DNA of 46,483 nt, taken from the NCBI GenBank assembly GCA_016210845.1, contig JACQTK010000170.1:1-46483 (forward strand), written 5' to 3'. This stretch comes from Acidobacteriota bacterium (GTDB lineage Bacteria > Acidobacteriota > Vicinamibacteria > Vicinamibacterales > UBA2999). Positions 40,155 to 46,483 of this stretch are shown here, in pieces (position 1 is the first letter of the stretch; the number at the start of each line of letters is the position of its first letter). The translations under genes and the position numbers were made by a program. The notes below the pieces were generated by a model that worked only from the letters and a program-made list of their open reading frames with translations, had not been told where the DNA came from and did no database searches.

Positions 40155-41248
40155 TGCGCATTGCCATCGACGCGCGCGAGCTCCACGGCCGGCCGACGGG
40201 CGTCGGCCGATACCTGAGGGAGATCCTGGCGGCTTGGAAGACGCTGCCCGCCGCGGCGGCGCACGAGGTGATCCTGATGTCACCGCAAGGGGCGACCGGC
40301 GGCACGCTCTGGGAACAGCTCGTGCTGCCGCGTCTGGTCCGATCGGCACGGGCGGACGTGCTGTTCGCCCCGGGCTACACGGGCCCGCTTCGCTGCCCGG
40401 TTCCCATGGTGGTGACGATTCACGACGTGTCCTTCGCGGCGCATCCCGAGTGGTTTCGCTGGAGGGAGGGACTCCGGCGGAGGGTGCTGACGCGCCTGGC
40501 CGCCAGGCGCGCGTCGCGAGTGCTCACCGTCTCGCGGTTCTCGAAGCAGGAGATTGTCACCCACCTCGGAATAGACGAGGACAAGATCGAAGTGATCTAT
40601 TCGGGGGTGACCAGGCTGGCCGACGTGACAGGGGCGCCCTCGGTCTCGAACGAGACCTCTCGCGACCCGGTCGTGCTCTACGTGGGCTCGCTCTTCACCC
40701 GCCGTCACGTGCCCGAACTGATTGAGGGCTTCGCCAGGCTGGCCCGCCGACGGGGCGGGGCGCGGCTCGAGATCGTCGGCGACAACCGGACGACACCTCA
40801 CATCGATGTCGATCGCGTGATTCGAGCCACGGGCCTGGCCGGTCGCATCCGTGTCCGCCCGTACGCGCCGGACGAAGAGCTCGCCGCCCTCTACGGCCGA
40901 GCCAGCGCGTTCGTCTTCCTGTCGGAGTACGAGGGGTTCGGCTTCACACCGCTCGAGGCGCTGAGCGCCGCAGTCCCGATTGTCGTGCTCGACAGCCCCG
41001 CAGCCCGCGAGATGTATGCAGCCGCGGCCGTCTACGTGGAGCGGCCCGATCCCATGTTGGTCGAGCGAGCGCTCGGCCGGCTCCTCGACGACGAGGCGGA
41101 GCGGCAGCGGGTGCTCGCCGCCGCGGCCCGCGTGCTGGCGCGATATTCATGGCACGAGTGTGCCGCGCGGGTCCTCGACGTGCTGGTGACCTGTGGCGCG
41201 GATCTTCATGGTCCGCGGGCGGACCGCAAGGGTCCGCCCCACGTGTGA
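40154..41248 (+). CDS. GT4-family glycosyltransferase
   Basis: 364 residues from ATG 40154 (MRIAIDARELHGRPTGVGRYL). GT-B fold with VTIHDVSFAAHPEWF, VVLYVGSLFTRRHVPELIEGFARL, and SEYEGFGFTPLEALSAAVPIVVL (E-x7-E motif). Both this gene and its neighbour start with a short MRI/MKI-DxR strand and TGVG loop, so they may be an old duplication. The last residues (HGPRADRKGPPHV) and the stop codon come from a palindromic repeat at 41217-41239, so the original C-terminus has been replaced. The start overlaps the previous stop. Confidence 0.9.
   Translation: MRIAIDARELHGRPTGVGRYLREILAAWKTLPAAAAHEVILMSPQGATGGTLWEQLVLPRLVRSARADVLFAPGYTGPLRCPVPMVVTIHDVSFAAHPEWFRWREGLRRRVLTRLAARRASRVLTVSRFSKQEIVTHLGIDEDKIEVIYSGVTRLADVTGAPSVSNETSRDPVVLYVGSLFTRRHVPELIEGFARLARRRGGARLEIVGDNRTTPHIDVDRVIRATGLAGRIRVRPYAPDEELAALYGRASAFVFLSEYEGFGFTPLEALSAAVPIVVLDSPAAREMYAAAAVYVERPDPMLVERALGRLLDDEAERQRVLAAAARVLARYSWHECAARVLDVLVTCGADLHGPRADRKGPPHV
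41217..41239. repeat. Palindromic repeat at the 3' end of a glycosyltransferase gene
   Basis: GGGCGGACC (41217-41225), loop GCAAG, GGTCCGCCC (41231-41239), followed by CACG instead of CTACG. It supplies the last codons of the upstream gene and ends 5 bases before a possible GTG start of the next gene. Confidence 0.75.
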
Positions 41249-41256
41249 ACGCAACC

Positions 41257-42078
41257 ATGCCGCGCCTGTCGATCGTCATCGTCACGTACAACTCCAAGGC
41301 GTACATCGGGGGCTGCCTCGACTCGCTCAGGCGTCACCCTCCCGCGTCCGACCACGACACGCTCGTCGTCGACAACGCCTCGTCTGACGGCACAGCCGCC
41401 TACGTGCGCGTAGAGTGGCCCTCGGTCCGCGTGACAGAGGCTGGCGGCAACCTGGGGTTCGCGAAGGCCAACAACCTCGGCATCCGCCAGACGTCCGGAG
41501 AGCTGGTGCTGCTGTTGAACCCGGACACCGTGGTCGTCGCGGGATCGCTCGACCAGCTGACCGCCGCCCTGGACGCCAGGCCCGATGCCGCGATTGCCGG
41601 ACCGCGCCTGATCGATCCCGAGGGCCACGCGGAACTGTCGTGTGGCGCGATGATGTCGCCGTGGGCCGAGCTGCGGCAGAAGATCCTCGTCAGAGGGCAC
41701 GCGCGGCGGATCCCGTTCATCAGCGCGTATGTCGAACGGCTCACCCGCCGCGCGCGCGAGGTGGACTGGGTCAGCGGCGCGTGCCTGCTCGTCCGGCGCG
41801 CGGATGCCGAGGCCGCGGGCCTGCTGGACGAGCGGTTCGTCGTTTATACGGAGGACGTCGACTTCTGCGCGTCGGTCCGCGCGAAGGGTCGCACCGTGCT
41901 GTTCGTGCCGCAGGCCGAGGTCGTGCATGCGCGCGGCCGGTCCGCGGCGTCGGCCCGCCAGGCCACGGCGCGCGCCTACCGGCTCAGCCAGTTGGCGTTC
42001 TATGAGAAGCATCACCCGCACTGGGTGCCGTGGCTGCGCCTCTATCTGAAGCTGCGCGGACGACTGCCCGACAGGTAG
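41257..42078 (+). CDS. GT2-family glycosyltransferase (rhamnosyltransferase-like)
   Basis: 273 residues from ATG 41257 (MPRLSIVIVTYNSKAYIGGCLDSL); GTG 41245 would add four. GT-A fold with VVDNASSDGT, GGNLGFAKANNLGIRQTSGELVLLLNPDT (the DxD-equivalent in NPDT), and WVSGACLLVRR. YTEDVDFCASVRAKG holds the conserved ED. This matches WbbL-type rhamnosyl and related transferases. It is soluble or peripherally bound. It follows the GT4 gene with 8 bases between. The stop at 42078 is followed within 10 bases by the tandem array. Confidence 0.9.
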   Translation: MPRLSIVIVTYNSKAYIGGCLDSLRRHPPASDHDTLVVDNASSDGTAAYVRVEWPSVRVTEAGGNLGFAKANNLGIRQTSGELVLLLNPDTVVVAGSLDQLTAALDARPDAAIAGPRLIDPEGHAELSCGAMMSPWAELRQKILVRGHARRIPFISAYVERLTRRAREVDWVSGACLLVRRADAEAAGLLDERFVVYTEDVDFCASVRAKGRTVLFVPQAEVVHARGRSAASARQATARAYRLSQLAFYEKHHPHWVPWLRLYLKLRGRLPDR

Positions 42079-42087
42079 CCCAATGGT

Positions 42088-42517
42088 CGGTGCGACCGGT
42101 GCGACCTCGATCGGTGTCGGTGCGACCTCGATCCGCGTCGGTGCGACCTCGATCGGTGTCGGTGCGACCTCGATCCGCGTCGGTGCGACCTCGATCGGTG
42201 TCGGTGCGACCTCGATCCGCGTCGGTGCGACCTCGATCCGCGTCGGTGCGACCTCGATCCGCGTCGGTGCGACCTCGATCGGTGTCGGTGCGACCTCGAT
42301 CCGTGTCGGTGCGACCTCGATCCGCGTCGGTGCGACCTCGATCGGTGTCGGTGCGACCTCGATCCGTGTCGGTGCGACCCTCGATCCCGGTCGGTGCGAC
42401 CTCGATCCCGTACGGTGCAACCTCGATGGTGTCGGTGCGACCTCGATCCCGGTCGGTGCGACCTCGATCGGTGTCGGTGCGACCTCGATCCGCGTTGGTG
42501 CGAACCTCGATCCGCGT
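42088..42517 (+). repeat. 21-base tandem array (about 20 units)
   Basis: The unit is CGGTGCGACCTCGATCSGYGT-like. Units 1-13 (42097-42369) are exactly 21 bases and alternate between two main variants ending GGTGT and CCGCGT, with CCGTGT as a third. Units 14 (22 bases), 16 (20) and 20 (22) carry single-base indels. A partial unit leads from 42088. Confidence 0.95.
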
Positions 42518-42866
42518 CAGGATCGTCGCAGGTCGCACCGACGAGCGTCAGGACCGTCGCACCGACCAGCGGCAGGACCATCGCACCGACGAGCGCCAGG
42601 GAGGTCACACCGACCCGCGTCAGGGGGGTCGCACGGGCGCTGTCAATGACATTGAGACACCAAGGTCAAGTTAATTAATTTCCGAGGGGGAAAGTGTCTC
42701 AGCTATCTTGTCAGGGGGGTCGCACCGACCAGCGTCAGGGCGGTCGCACCGACGAGCGTCAGGGCGGTCGCACCGACGAGCGCCAGGGAGGTCGCACCGA
42801 CCCGCGTCAGGGGGGTCGCACCGACCAGCGTCAGGACCGTCGCACCGACCAGCGTCCGCGGGATCC
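42518..42866 (-). repeat. 24-base tandem array in inverted orientation, split by an insert
   Basis: Imperfect units of GTCAGGRSSGTCGCACCGAC(C/G)AGC type, 24 bases. About four lie left of 42640 and about six right of 42714. GGTCGCACC is the reverse complement of GGTGCGACC of the first array, so the two arrays are related and face each other. A block of about 48 bases (42586-42634) recurs almost exactly at 42776-42823. Confidence 0.9.
42640..42714. mobile_element. 75-base element with imperfect terminal inverted repeats
   Basis: CTGTCAATGACATTGAGACAC (21 bases, 42640-42660) and GTGTCTCAGCTATCTTGTCAG (42694-42714) are imperfect complements (14 of 21; GAGACAC/GTGTCTC is perfect). The 33 bases between include TTAATTAATT, strikingly AT-rich here. 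It interrupts the 24-base array. It codes for nothing; it looks like the paired ends of an insertion sequence, or a MITE-like remnant. Confidence 0.55.
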
Positions 42867-42873
42867 GCACCGA

Positions 42874-42879
42874 TATAAT
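42874..42879 (+). promoter_or_regulatory. Candidate -10 box of a near-leaderless glycosyltransferase transcript
   Basis: A perfect TATAAT lies just 8 bases before the ATG at 42888, immediately after the tandem array. Transcription would start about at the ATG. No -35 hexamer is visible at 16-18 bases; the array units occupy that place. Confidence 0.45.
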
Positions 42880-42887
42880 GGCCGTGC

Positions 42888-44003
42888 ATGCGAGTGGCCA
42901 TCGATGCGCGCAAGCTGCACGACTTCGGCATCGGCACCTACACGCGGAACCTGCTTCGGTACCTGGCGCGGATCGATCGCGGAACGGAGTACGTGCTCCT
43001 CTGCCAGGAAGCGGACCTCGGCGTCGCCCCGCAGCTCGGACCGAACTTCCACACGGTGCTCGAGCCGTCGGCCAACTACTCGCTCACGGAGCAGATTCAC
43101 GTCCCCTGGCTGCTGGGCCGCGTGCGGCCCGACGTCTTCCACGCGCCGCACTACGTGCTGCCGCCGGCGGTTCCCTGCCGGTCGGTCGTGACGATTCACG
43201 ACTGCATCCACCTGATGTTCCCGCAGTACCTGCCGAGCCGCGCTGCGCACGCCTACGCGAAGGCGGCGATGTGGGCCGCCGCGAAGCGCTCGAGCCGGAT
43301 CCTCACGGTGTCGGAGGCCTCGAAGCGCGACATCCTACGCTTCTTCAAGGTCCCGCCCGAGAAGATCGTCGTCGTCTACAACGCGATTGACGAGCGCTTC
43401 CGGACCGCGCCTGCCGAGGAGGAGGTCGCGCGCGTCCGGGAGCGCTATCAGCTCGATCACGGCTTCGTGCTCTACGTCGGCAACATCAAGCCGCACAAGA
43501 ACCTGGTCCGCCTGATCGAGGCGTTCGCCGAGCTGCGGAGGCGCGGCTTCGACGAGCTGAAGCTCCTGATCATCGGCGACGAGATCTCGAAGCTGCCCGC
43601 GCTGCGGCGCGCCGTGCACAAGCACAAGCTGTACAAGCACGTGCGGTTCCTCGGGTACCTCCCCGACGAGACGCTGGCCGTCCTCTACCGCCTCGCCGCC
43701 GTCTTCGTGTTTCCGTCCCTCTACGAGGGCTTCGGCCTGCCGCCGCTCGAGGCGATGGCGAGCGGCACGCCCGTGGTCACCTCGAACGTCTCGTCGCTGC
43801 CGGAAGTGGCGGGCGGCGCCGCGCTGCTGGTGGACCCGTACGACGTGGGCGCGATCGCCGACGGCGTGTGTCGCGTGCTGAGCGACGCCGCGCTCGCCAG
43901 CGAGCTGCGTGCCAGGGGCATCGAGCGGGCGCGTGAGTTCTCGTGGACGCGGTCGATCAGCCGGACGAGAGAGTTGTATCAGGAGGTATGCGCGTCGCGC
44001 TGA
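42888..44003 (+). CDS. GT4-family glycosyltransferase
   Basis: 371 residues, GT-B fold. It starts [23 protein letters not shown], with [31 protein letters not shown], and [20 protein letters not shown]. The donor motif is [21 protein letters not shown] (E-x7-E). It closely resembles mannosyltransferases of O-antigen and exopolysaccharide loci. No ribosome site is seen; an upstream TATAAT suggests a leaderless start. Its end overlaps the next gene by 16 bases. It is the first gene after the repeat array, so it may be a separate transcription unit from the GT genes on the left. Confidence 0.9.
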   Translation: MRVAIDARKLHDFGIGTYTRNLLRYLARIDRGTEYVLLCQEADLGVAPQLGPNFHTVLEPSANYSLTEQIHVPWLLGRVRPDVFHAPHYVLPPAVPCRSVVTIHDCIHLMFPQYLPSRAAHAYAKAAMWAAAKRSSRILTVSEASKRDILRFFKVPPEKIVVVYNAIDERFRTAPAEEEVARVRERYQLDHGFVLYVGNIKPHKNLVRLIEAFAELRRRGFDELKLLIIGDEISKLPALRRAVHKHKLYKHVRFLGYLPDETLAVLYRLAAVFVFPSLYEGFGLPPLEAMASGTPVVTSNVSSLPEVAGGAALLVDPYDVGAIADGVCRVLSDAALASELRARGIERAREFSWTRSISRTRELYQEVCASR

Positions 44004-45100
44004 TTCACGACTGGCTGACGGGGATGCGCGGCGGGGAGAAGGTGCTCGAGGCGCTCTGCGAGCTGCATCCGGACGCCGACATCTTCACGCTGTTCCATCG
44101 GCGCGGATCGGTGTCGCCCGCGATCGAGCGCCATCGGATCTCCACGTCGTTCGTGCATCGGCTGCCGATGGCGGGCACCTTCTTCCGCAGCTATCTGCCG
44201 CTGTTCCCGATCGCGTCCGAGCTGTTCGACCTCGATCCGTACGAGCTGGTGATCAGCTCCAGCCACTGCGCGGCCAAGGCCGCCGTGGCACCGGGCCGTG
44301 CGCGGCACGTGTGCTACTGCCACTCGCCGATGCGGTACGCCTGGGATCAGTTCGAGGCGTACTTCGGCGCCGCGCGGGTGGGCCGCGCGGCCAGCCGCTG
44401 GTTCTACCGCCCCGTGCTGGCGCGGCTGGCCCGCTGGGACGCCGCGACCGCCGCGCGCGTCCACCGGTTCGTGGCGAACTCCCGACACGTTGCGGGGCGG
44501 ATCCGCCGATACTATAATCGCGTGGCGACGATCGTGTATCCGCCCGTCGACACGGTCTTCTATCACCCTGCCGACATCACACCGGCCAGCCGCTTTCTCG
44601 TCGTGTCCGCGCTCGTCCCGTACAAACGCCTCGAGCTGGCGATGGCGGCCTGCGAGCGGGTCGGCGCGGGACTCCGGATCGTGGGCGACGGCCCGGATCG
44701 CCGCCGCCTGGAGGCGCGCGCCGGACGCGAGGTGGTGTTCCTGGGCCGCCTGACGGACGAGGAGATCCGCGAGGAGTACCGGCGGGCGCTCGCCGTGCTG
44801 CTGCCCGGCGAGGAGGACTTCGGCATCGTGCCCGTGGAGGCGCAGGCGTGCGGACGGCCGGTGGTGGCGCTCGGCCGCGGCGGCGCCGCCGAGACGGTGA
44901 TCGACGGCGAGACGGGCGTGCTGTTCGCCGAGCCCGAGGCCGAGGCGCTTGCCGCGGCGCTCGACCGCGTGGCGCGCCTGCGGTTCGATCCGGCACGCCT
45001 CCGCGCGTCGGCCGAACGCTTCTCGCGCGCGCGCCACCTGCAGCAGATGCGGGACGTCATCGACGAGACGATGGCGGCTCCCGCGGGAACGCGATGGTAA
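43988..45100 (+). CDS. GT4-family glycosyltransferase (WbaZ/WbdC-like)
   Basis: 370 residues from ATG 43988 ([36 protein letters not shown]), with a good AGGAGG site 3 bases upstream inside the previous gene. The N-terminal HDWLTGMRGGEKVLE and the CYCHSPMRYAWDQFEAYF block are typical of the WbaZ-type mannosyltransferase subgroup. The donor motif appears as EEDFGIVPVEAQACGRPVVALGRGG. The overlap with the preceding gene (16 bases) and following gene (7 bases) indicates one operon. Probably adds a mannose-like sugar; acceptor unknown. Confidence 0.9.
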   Translation: MRVALIHDWLTGMRGGEKVLEALCELHPDADIFTLFHRRGSVSPAIERHRISTSFVHRLPMAGTFFRSYLPLFPIASELFDLDPYELVISSSHCAAKAAVAPGRARHVCYCHSPMRYAWDQFEAYFGAARVGRAASRWFYRPVLARLARWDAATAARVHRFVANSRHVAGRIRRYYNRVATIVYPPVDTVFYHPADITPASRFLVVSALVPYKRLELAMAACERVGAGLRIVGDGPDRRRLEARAGREVVFLGRLTDEEIREEYRRALAVLLPGEEDFGIVPVEAQACGRPVVALGRGGAAETVIDGETGVLFAEPEAEALAAALDRVARLRFDPARLRASAERFSRARHLQQMRDVIDETMAAPAGTRW

Positions 45101-46483
45101 GACGCTACAACCGCCTCCTGGTCGCCTTCTACGTCGTCAGCGACGCGCTGCTGGCGCTGTGGGCGTTCGTGCTCGCCTACGGCATCCGGTTCGAGAGCGG
45201 GCTCATCACCGTCACGCGTGGCTATCCCCCGTTCGAGCTGTACGTCGATGTGCTGCCCTTCATCGCCGTGCTGACGCCGTTCGCCTTCCACCTCCAGGGC
45301 ATCTATCGCCTCCGGCGCGGGCGCTCGCGCGTGGACGACTTCTTCGCGGTGCTCGTCGGCAGCATCGTGGCGGTGGTCTTCGGCGTCCTGGCGACGTTGT
45401 ACGTCGGCACGTACTACGTGTCGGACCAGGCCCGCGCTCAGGGCGCGTACCAGGTATCGCAGATCGTGTGGGGCCTGTTTCTCGTCCTGAACGTGACGTT
45501 CACCTACGCGTCGCGCGAGCTCGTGCGCGAGCTGCTCGAACGGCGCTGGCGGGCCGGCATCGGCCTCAAGCGCATCCTCATCGCGGGGGCGGGCGACCTC
45601 GGCCGCATGGTGGCCGATCGCGTGCTCCAGCACCGCGAACTCGGCTATCAGGTGATCGGCTTCGTCGACGATCGGGCCGGCGGCGACCACATCGGCTATC
45701 GCGGGCTGCCGCTGCTCGGCACGCTCGCCGAGGTGGGCGAGATCGCGCAACGCGAGCGCGTCGACCATCTGTACGTCGCACTGCCCCTCGAGGAGCACGC
45801 CAAGCTGCTCGACCTCATCGAGACCACGAGCCGCGAGTGCCTCGACGTCAAGGTCGTGCCCGACCTGATGCAGTTCATCGCGCTGCGCGCGCGGCTCGAG
45901 GACCTCGACGGCCTGCCGATCATCAACGTCAACGACGTCCCCTTGCAGGGGATCAACACGTGGATCAAGCGCGCGATCGACGTCGCGCTCTCGGCGGCGG
46001 CGCTGCTCGTGCTGGCCGTGCCCGGAGCGCTCATCGCGCTGCTGGTCCGCACGACCTCCGCGGGCTCGGTGCTCTACAAGCAGGACCGCATGGGGCTGGA
46101 CGGCAAGGCGTTCACGGTCTACAAGTTCCGGACCATGCACGACGGGGCCGAGGACGCGACGGGCCCCATCTGGGCGCGCGAGAACGATCCACGGGTGACC
46201 GTCGTCGGCCGCTGGCTGCGCACATTGGACCTCGACGAGCTGCCGCAGTTCTGGAACGTGCTGAAAGGCGACATGTCGATCGTCGGGCCGCGGCCCGAGC
46301 GTCCGTTCTTCGTCGAGCAGTTCAAGCACCGCATCCCGCAGTACATGCTGCGGCACAAGGTGAAGGCGGGCATCACCGGCTGGGCGCAGGTCAACGGCTG
46401 GCGCGGCAACACGTCGCTCCGCAAGCGCATCCAGTACGACCTCTACTATCTCCAGCACTGGTCGATCTGGTTCGACCTGCAGA
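45094..46483 (+). CDS. Polyprenyl-phosphate sugar-1-phosphate transferase, partial
   Basis: The frame stays open to the right edge (463 codons), so the 3' end is missing. From ATG 45094 (MVRRYNRLLVAFYVVSD), about four hydrophobic segments form the N-terminal membrane part. A Rossmann-like domain (KRILIAGAGDLGRMVADRVLQ, about residues 160-300) follows, and then the bacterial sugar-transferase domain: KRAIDVALSAAALLVLAVPG, YKFRTMHDGAED, DELPQFWNVLKGDMSIVGPRPE, and GITGWAQVNGWRGNT. It links the first sugar phosphate to undecaprenyl phosphate and starts the repeat unit, so the preceding GT4 genes likely extend it. Confidence 0.93.
   Translation, partial: MVRRYNRLLVAFYVVSDALLALWAFVLAYGIRFESGLITVTRGYPPFELYVDVLPFIAVLTPFAFHLQGIYRLRRGRSRVDDFFAVLVGSIVAVVFGVLATLYVGTYYVSDQARAQGAYQVSQIVWGLFLVLNVTFTYASRELVRELLERRWRAGIGLKRILIAGAGDLGRMVADRVLQHRELGYQVIGFVDDRAGGDHIGYRGLPLLGTLAEVGEIAQRERVDHLYVALPLEEHAKLLDLIETTSRECLDVKVVPDLMQFIALRARLEDLDGLPIINVNDVPLQGINTWIKRAIDVALSAAALLVLAVPGALIALLVRTTSAGSVLYKQDRMGLDGKAFTVYKFRTMHDGAEDATGPIWARENDPRVTVVGRWLRTLDLDELPQFWNVLKGDMSIVGPRPERPFFVEQFKHRIPQYMLRHKVKAGITGWAQVNGWRGNTSLRKRIQYDLYYLQHWSIWFDLQ

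Larger units (their letters stand above)
42079..42887. other. Gene-free 809-base minisatellite region
   Basis: The region between two glycosyltransferases is almost entirely composite tandem repeats plus a short inserted element; see the three separate entries. All three forward and several reverse frames stay open because of the repeats, but no start with a ribosome site is present except ATG 42083, whose peptide is only the repeat. I treat it as non-coding. Confidence 0.7.

Noticed and set aside
42083-42649. Gene for a VGATSIR-type 7-residue repeat protein starting 5 bases after the GT2 stop
   Set aside because: All forward frames are open because of the repeat; three units have single-base indels; there is no ribosome site or non-repeat domain.
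42088-42866. CRISPR array
   Set aside because: Units are head-to-tail with no unique spacers, periods are 21 and 24 bases, and no cas gene is near.
44563-46458. 631-residue minus-strand frame at the right edge
   Set aside because: It is antisense to the glycosylphosphotransferase, whose family motifs are unmistakable on the plus strand.

Overview
The window is about 46.5 kb of very GC-rich bacterial chromosome, densely coded, with no prophage, integrase or intact transposase that I can see. The best guess for the host is an Acidobacteriota of the Vicinamibacteria type. This is inferred from the mix of exported unknown families (DUF6152 with a large exported partner, exported alpha/beta hydrolase, DUF4382 lipoprotein), the HD-GYP and Fis-type regulators, and the abundance of short palindromic and heptameric repeats. 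It is not proven by a marker gene.

Layout. Positions 1-40 hold the 5' part of a tRNA-Pro(CGG). Positions 82-5000 carry surE, an MFS transporter, and the radical SAM enzymes AmrS and MoaA. Positions 5060-8080 carry a two-gene response-regulator operon and exported msrB-msrA. Positions 8100-11380 carry a zinc metallopeptidase, the tRNA t6A enzyme TsaC/Sua5, a bacterial eRF1-like (baeRF) protein and a small protein. Positions 11300-18450 carry envelope proteins: a DUF3810 membrane protein, a PH-like protein, a TPR lipoprotein, a membrane alkaline-phosphatase-superfamily protein coupled to a small membrane protein, and an AsmA-like gene broken by a 4-base duplication. Positions 18460-22710 are a divergent module of four exported proteins. 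Positions 22714-27520 hold tRNA-Pro(GGG), a MerR regulator, Der GTPase, an HU/IHF protein, an M50 protease and a DUF4382 lipoprotein. Positions 27690-33811 are the housekeeping operon yicC-gmk-rpoZ-coaBC-udg-priA (minus strand). From 34152 to the right edge lies a surface-polysaccharide locus: msbA-like exporter, galE, ugd, two GT2 and four GT4 glycosyltransferases, and the start of a polyprenyl glycosylphosphotransferase.

The most unusual content is repetitive. (i) A ~90-base two-hairpin element occurs four times (1231, 2613, 6551, 33879), always in an intergenic gap just 5' of a minus-strand gene. (ii) Short palindromes with a conserved loop/tail but different, internally compensated stems occur seven times, and three of them are read in-frame as protein. 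(iii) An ~780-base composite minisatellite between glycosyltransferases (42088-42866) has a 21-base array, an inverted-orientation 24-base array and a 75-base terminal-inverted-repeat insert. (iv) A heptamer array has replaced the start region of coaBC. No single complete new defence or metabolic system is evident. The best candidates for undescribed biology are the structured repeat family, the exported four-gene module with a Tat-exported isocitrate lyase/PEP-mutase-like protein, and the domain-eroded response regulator.
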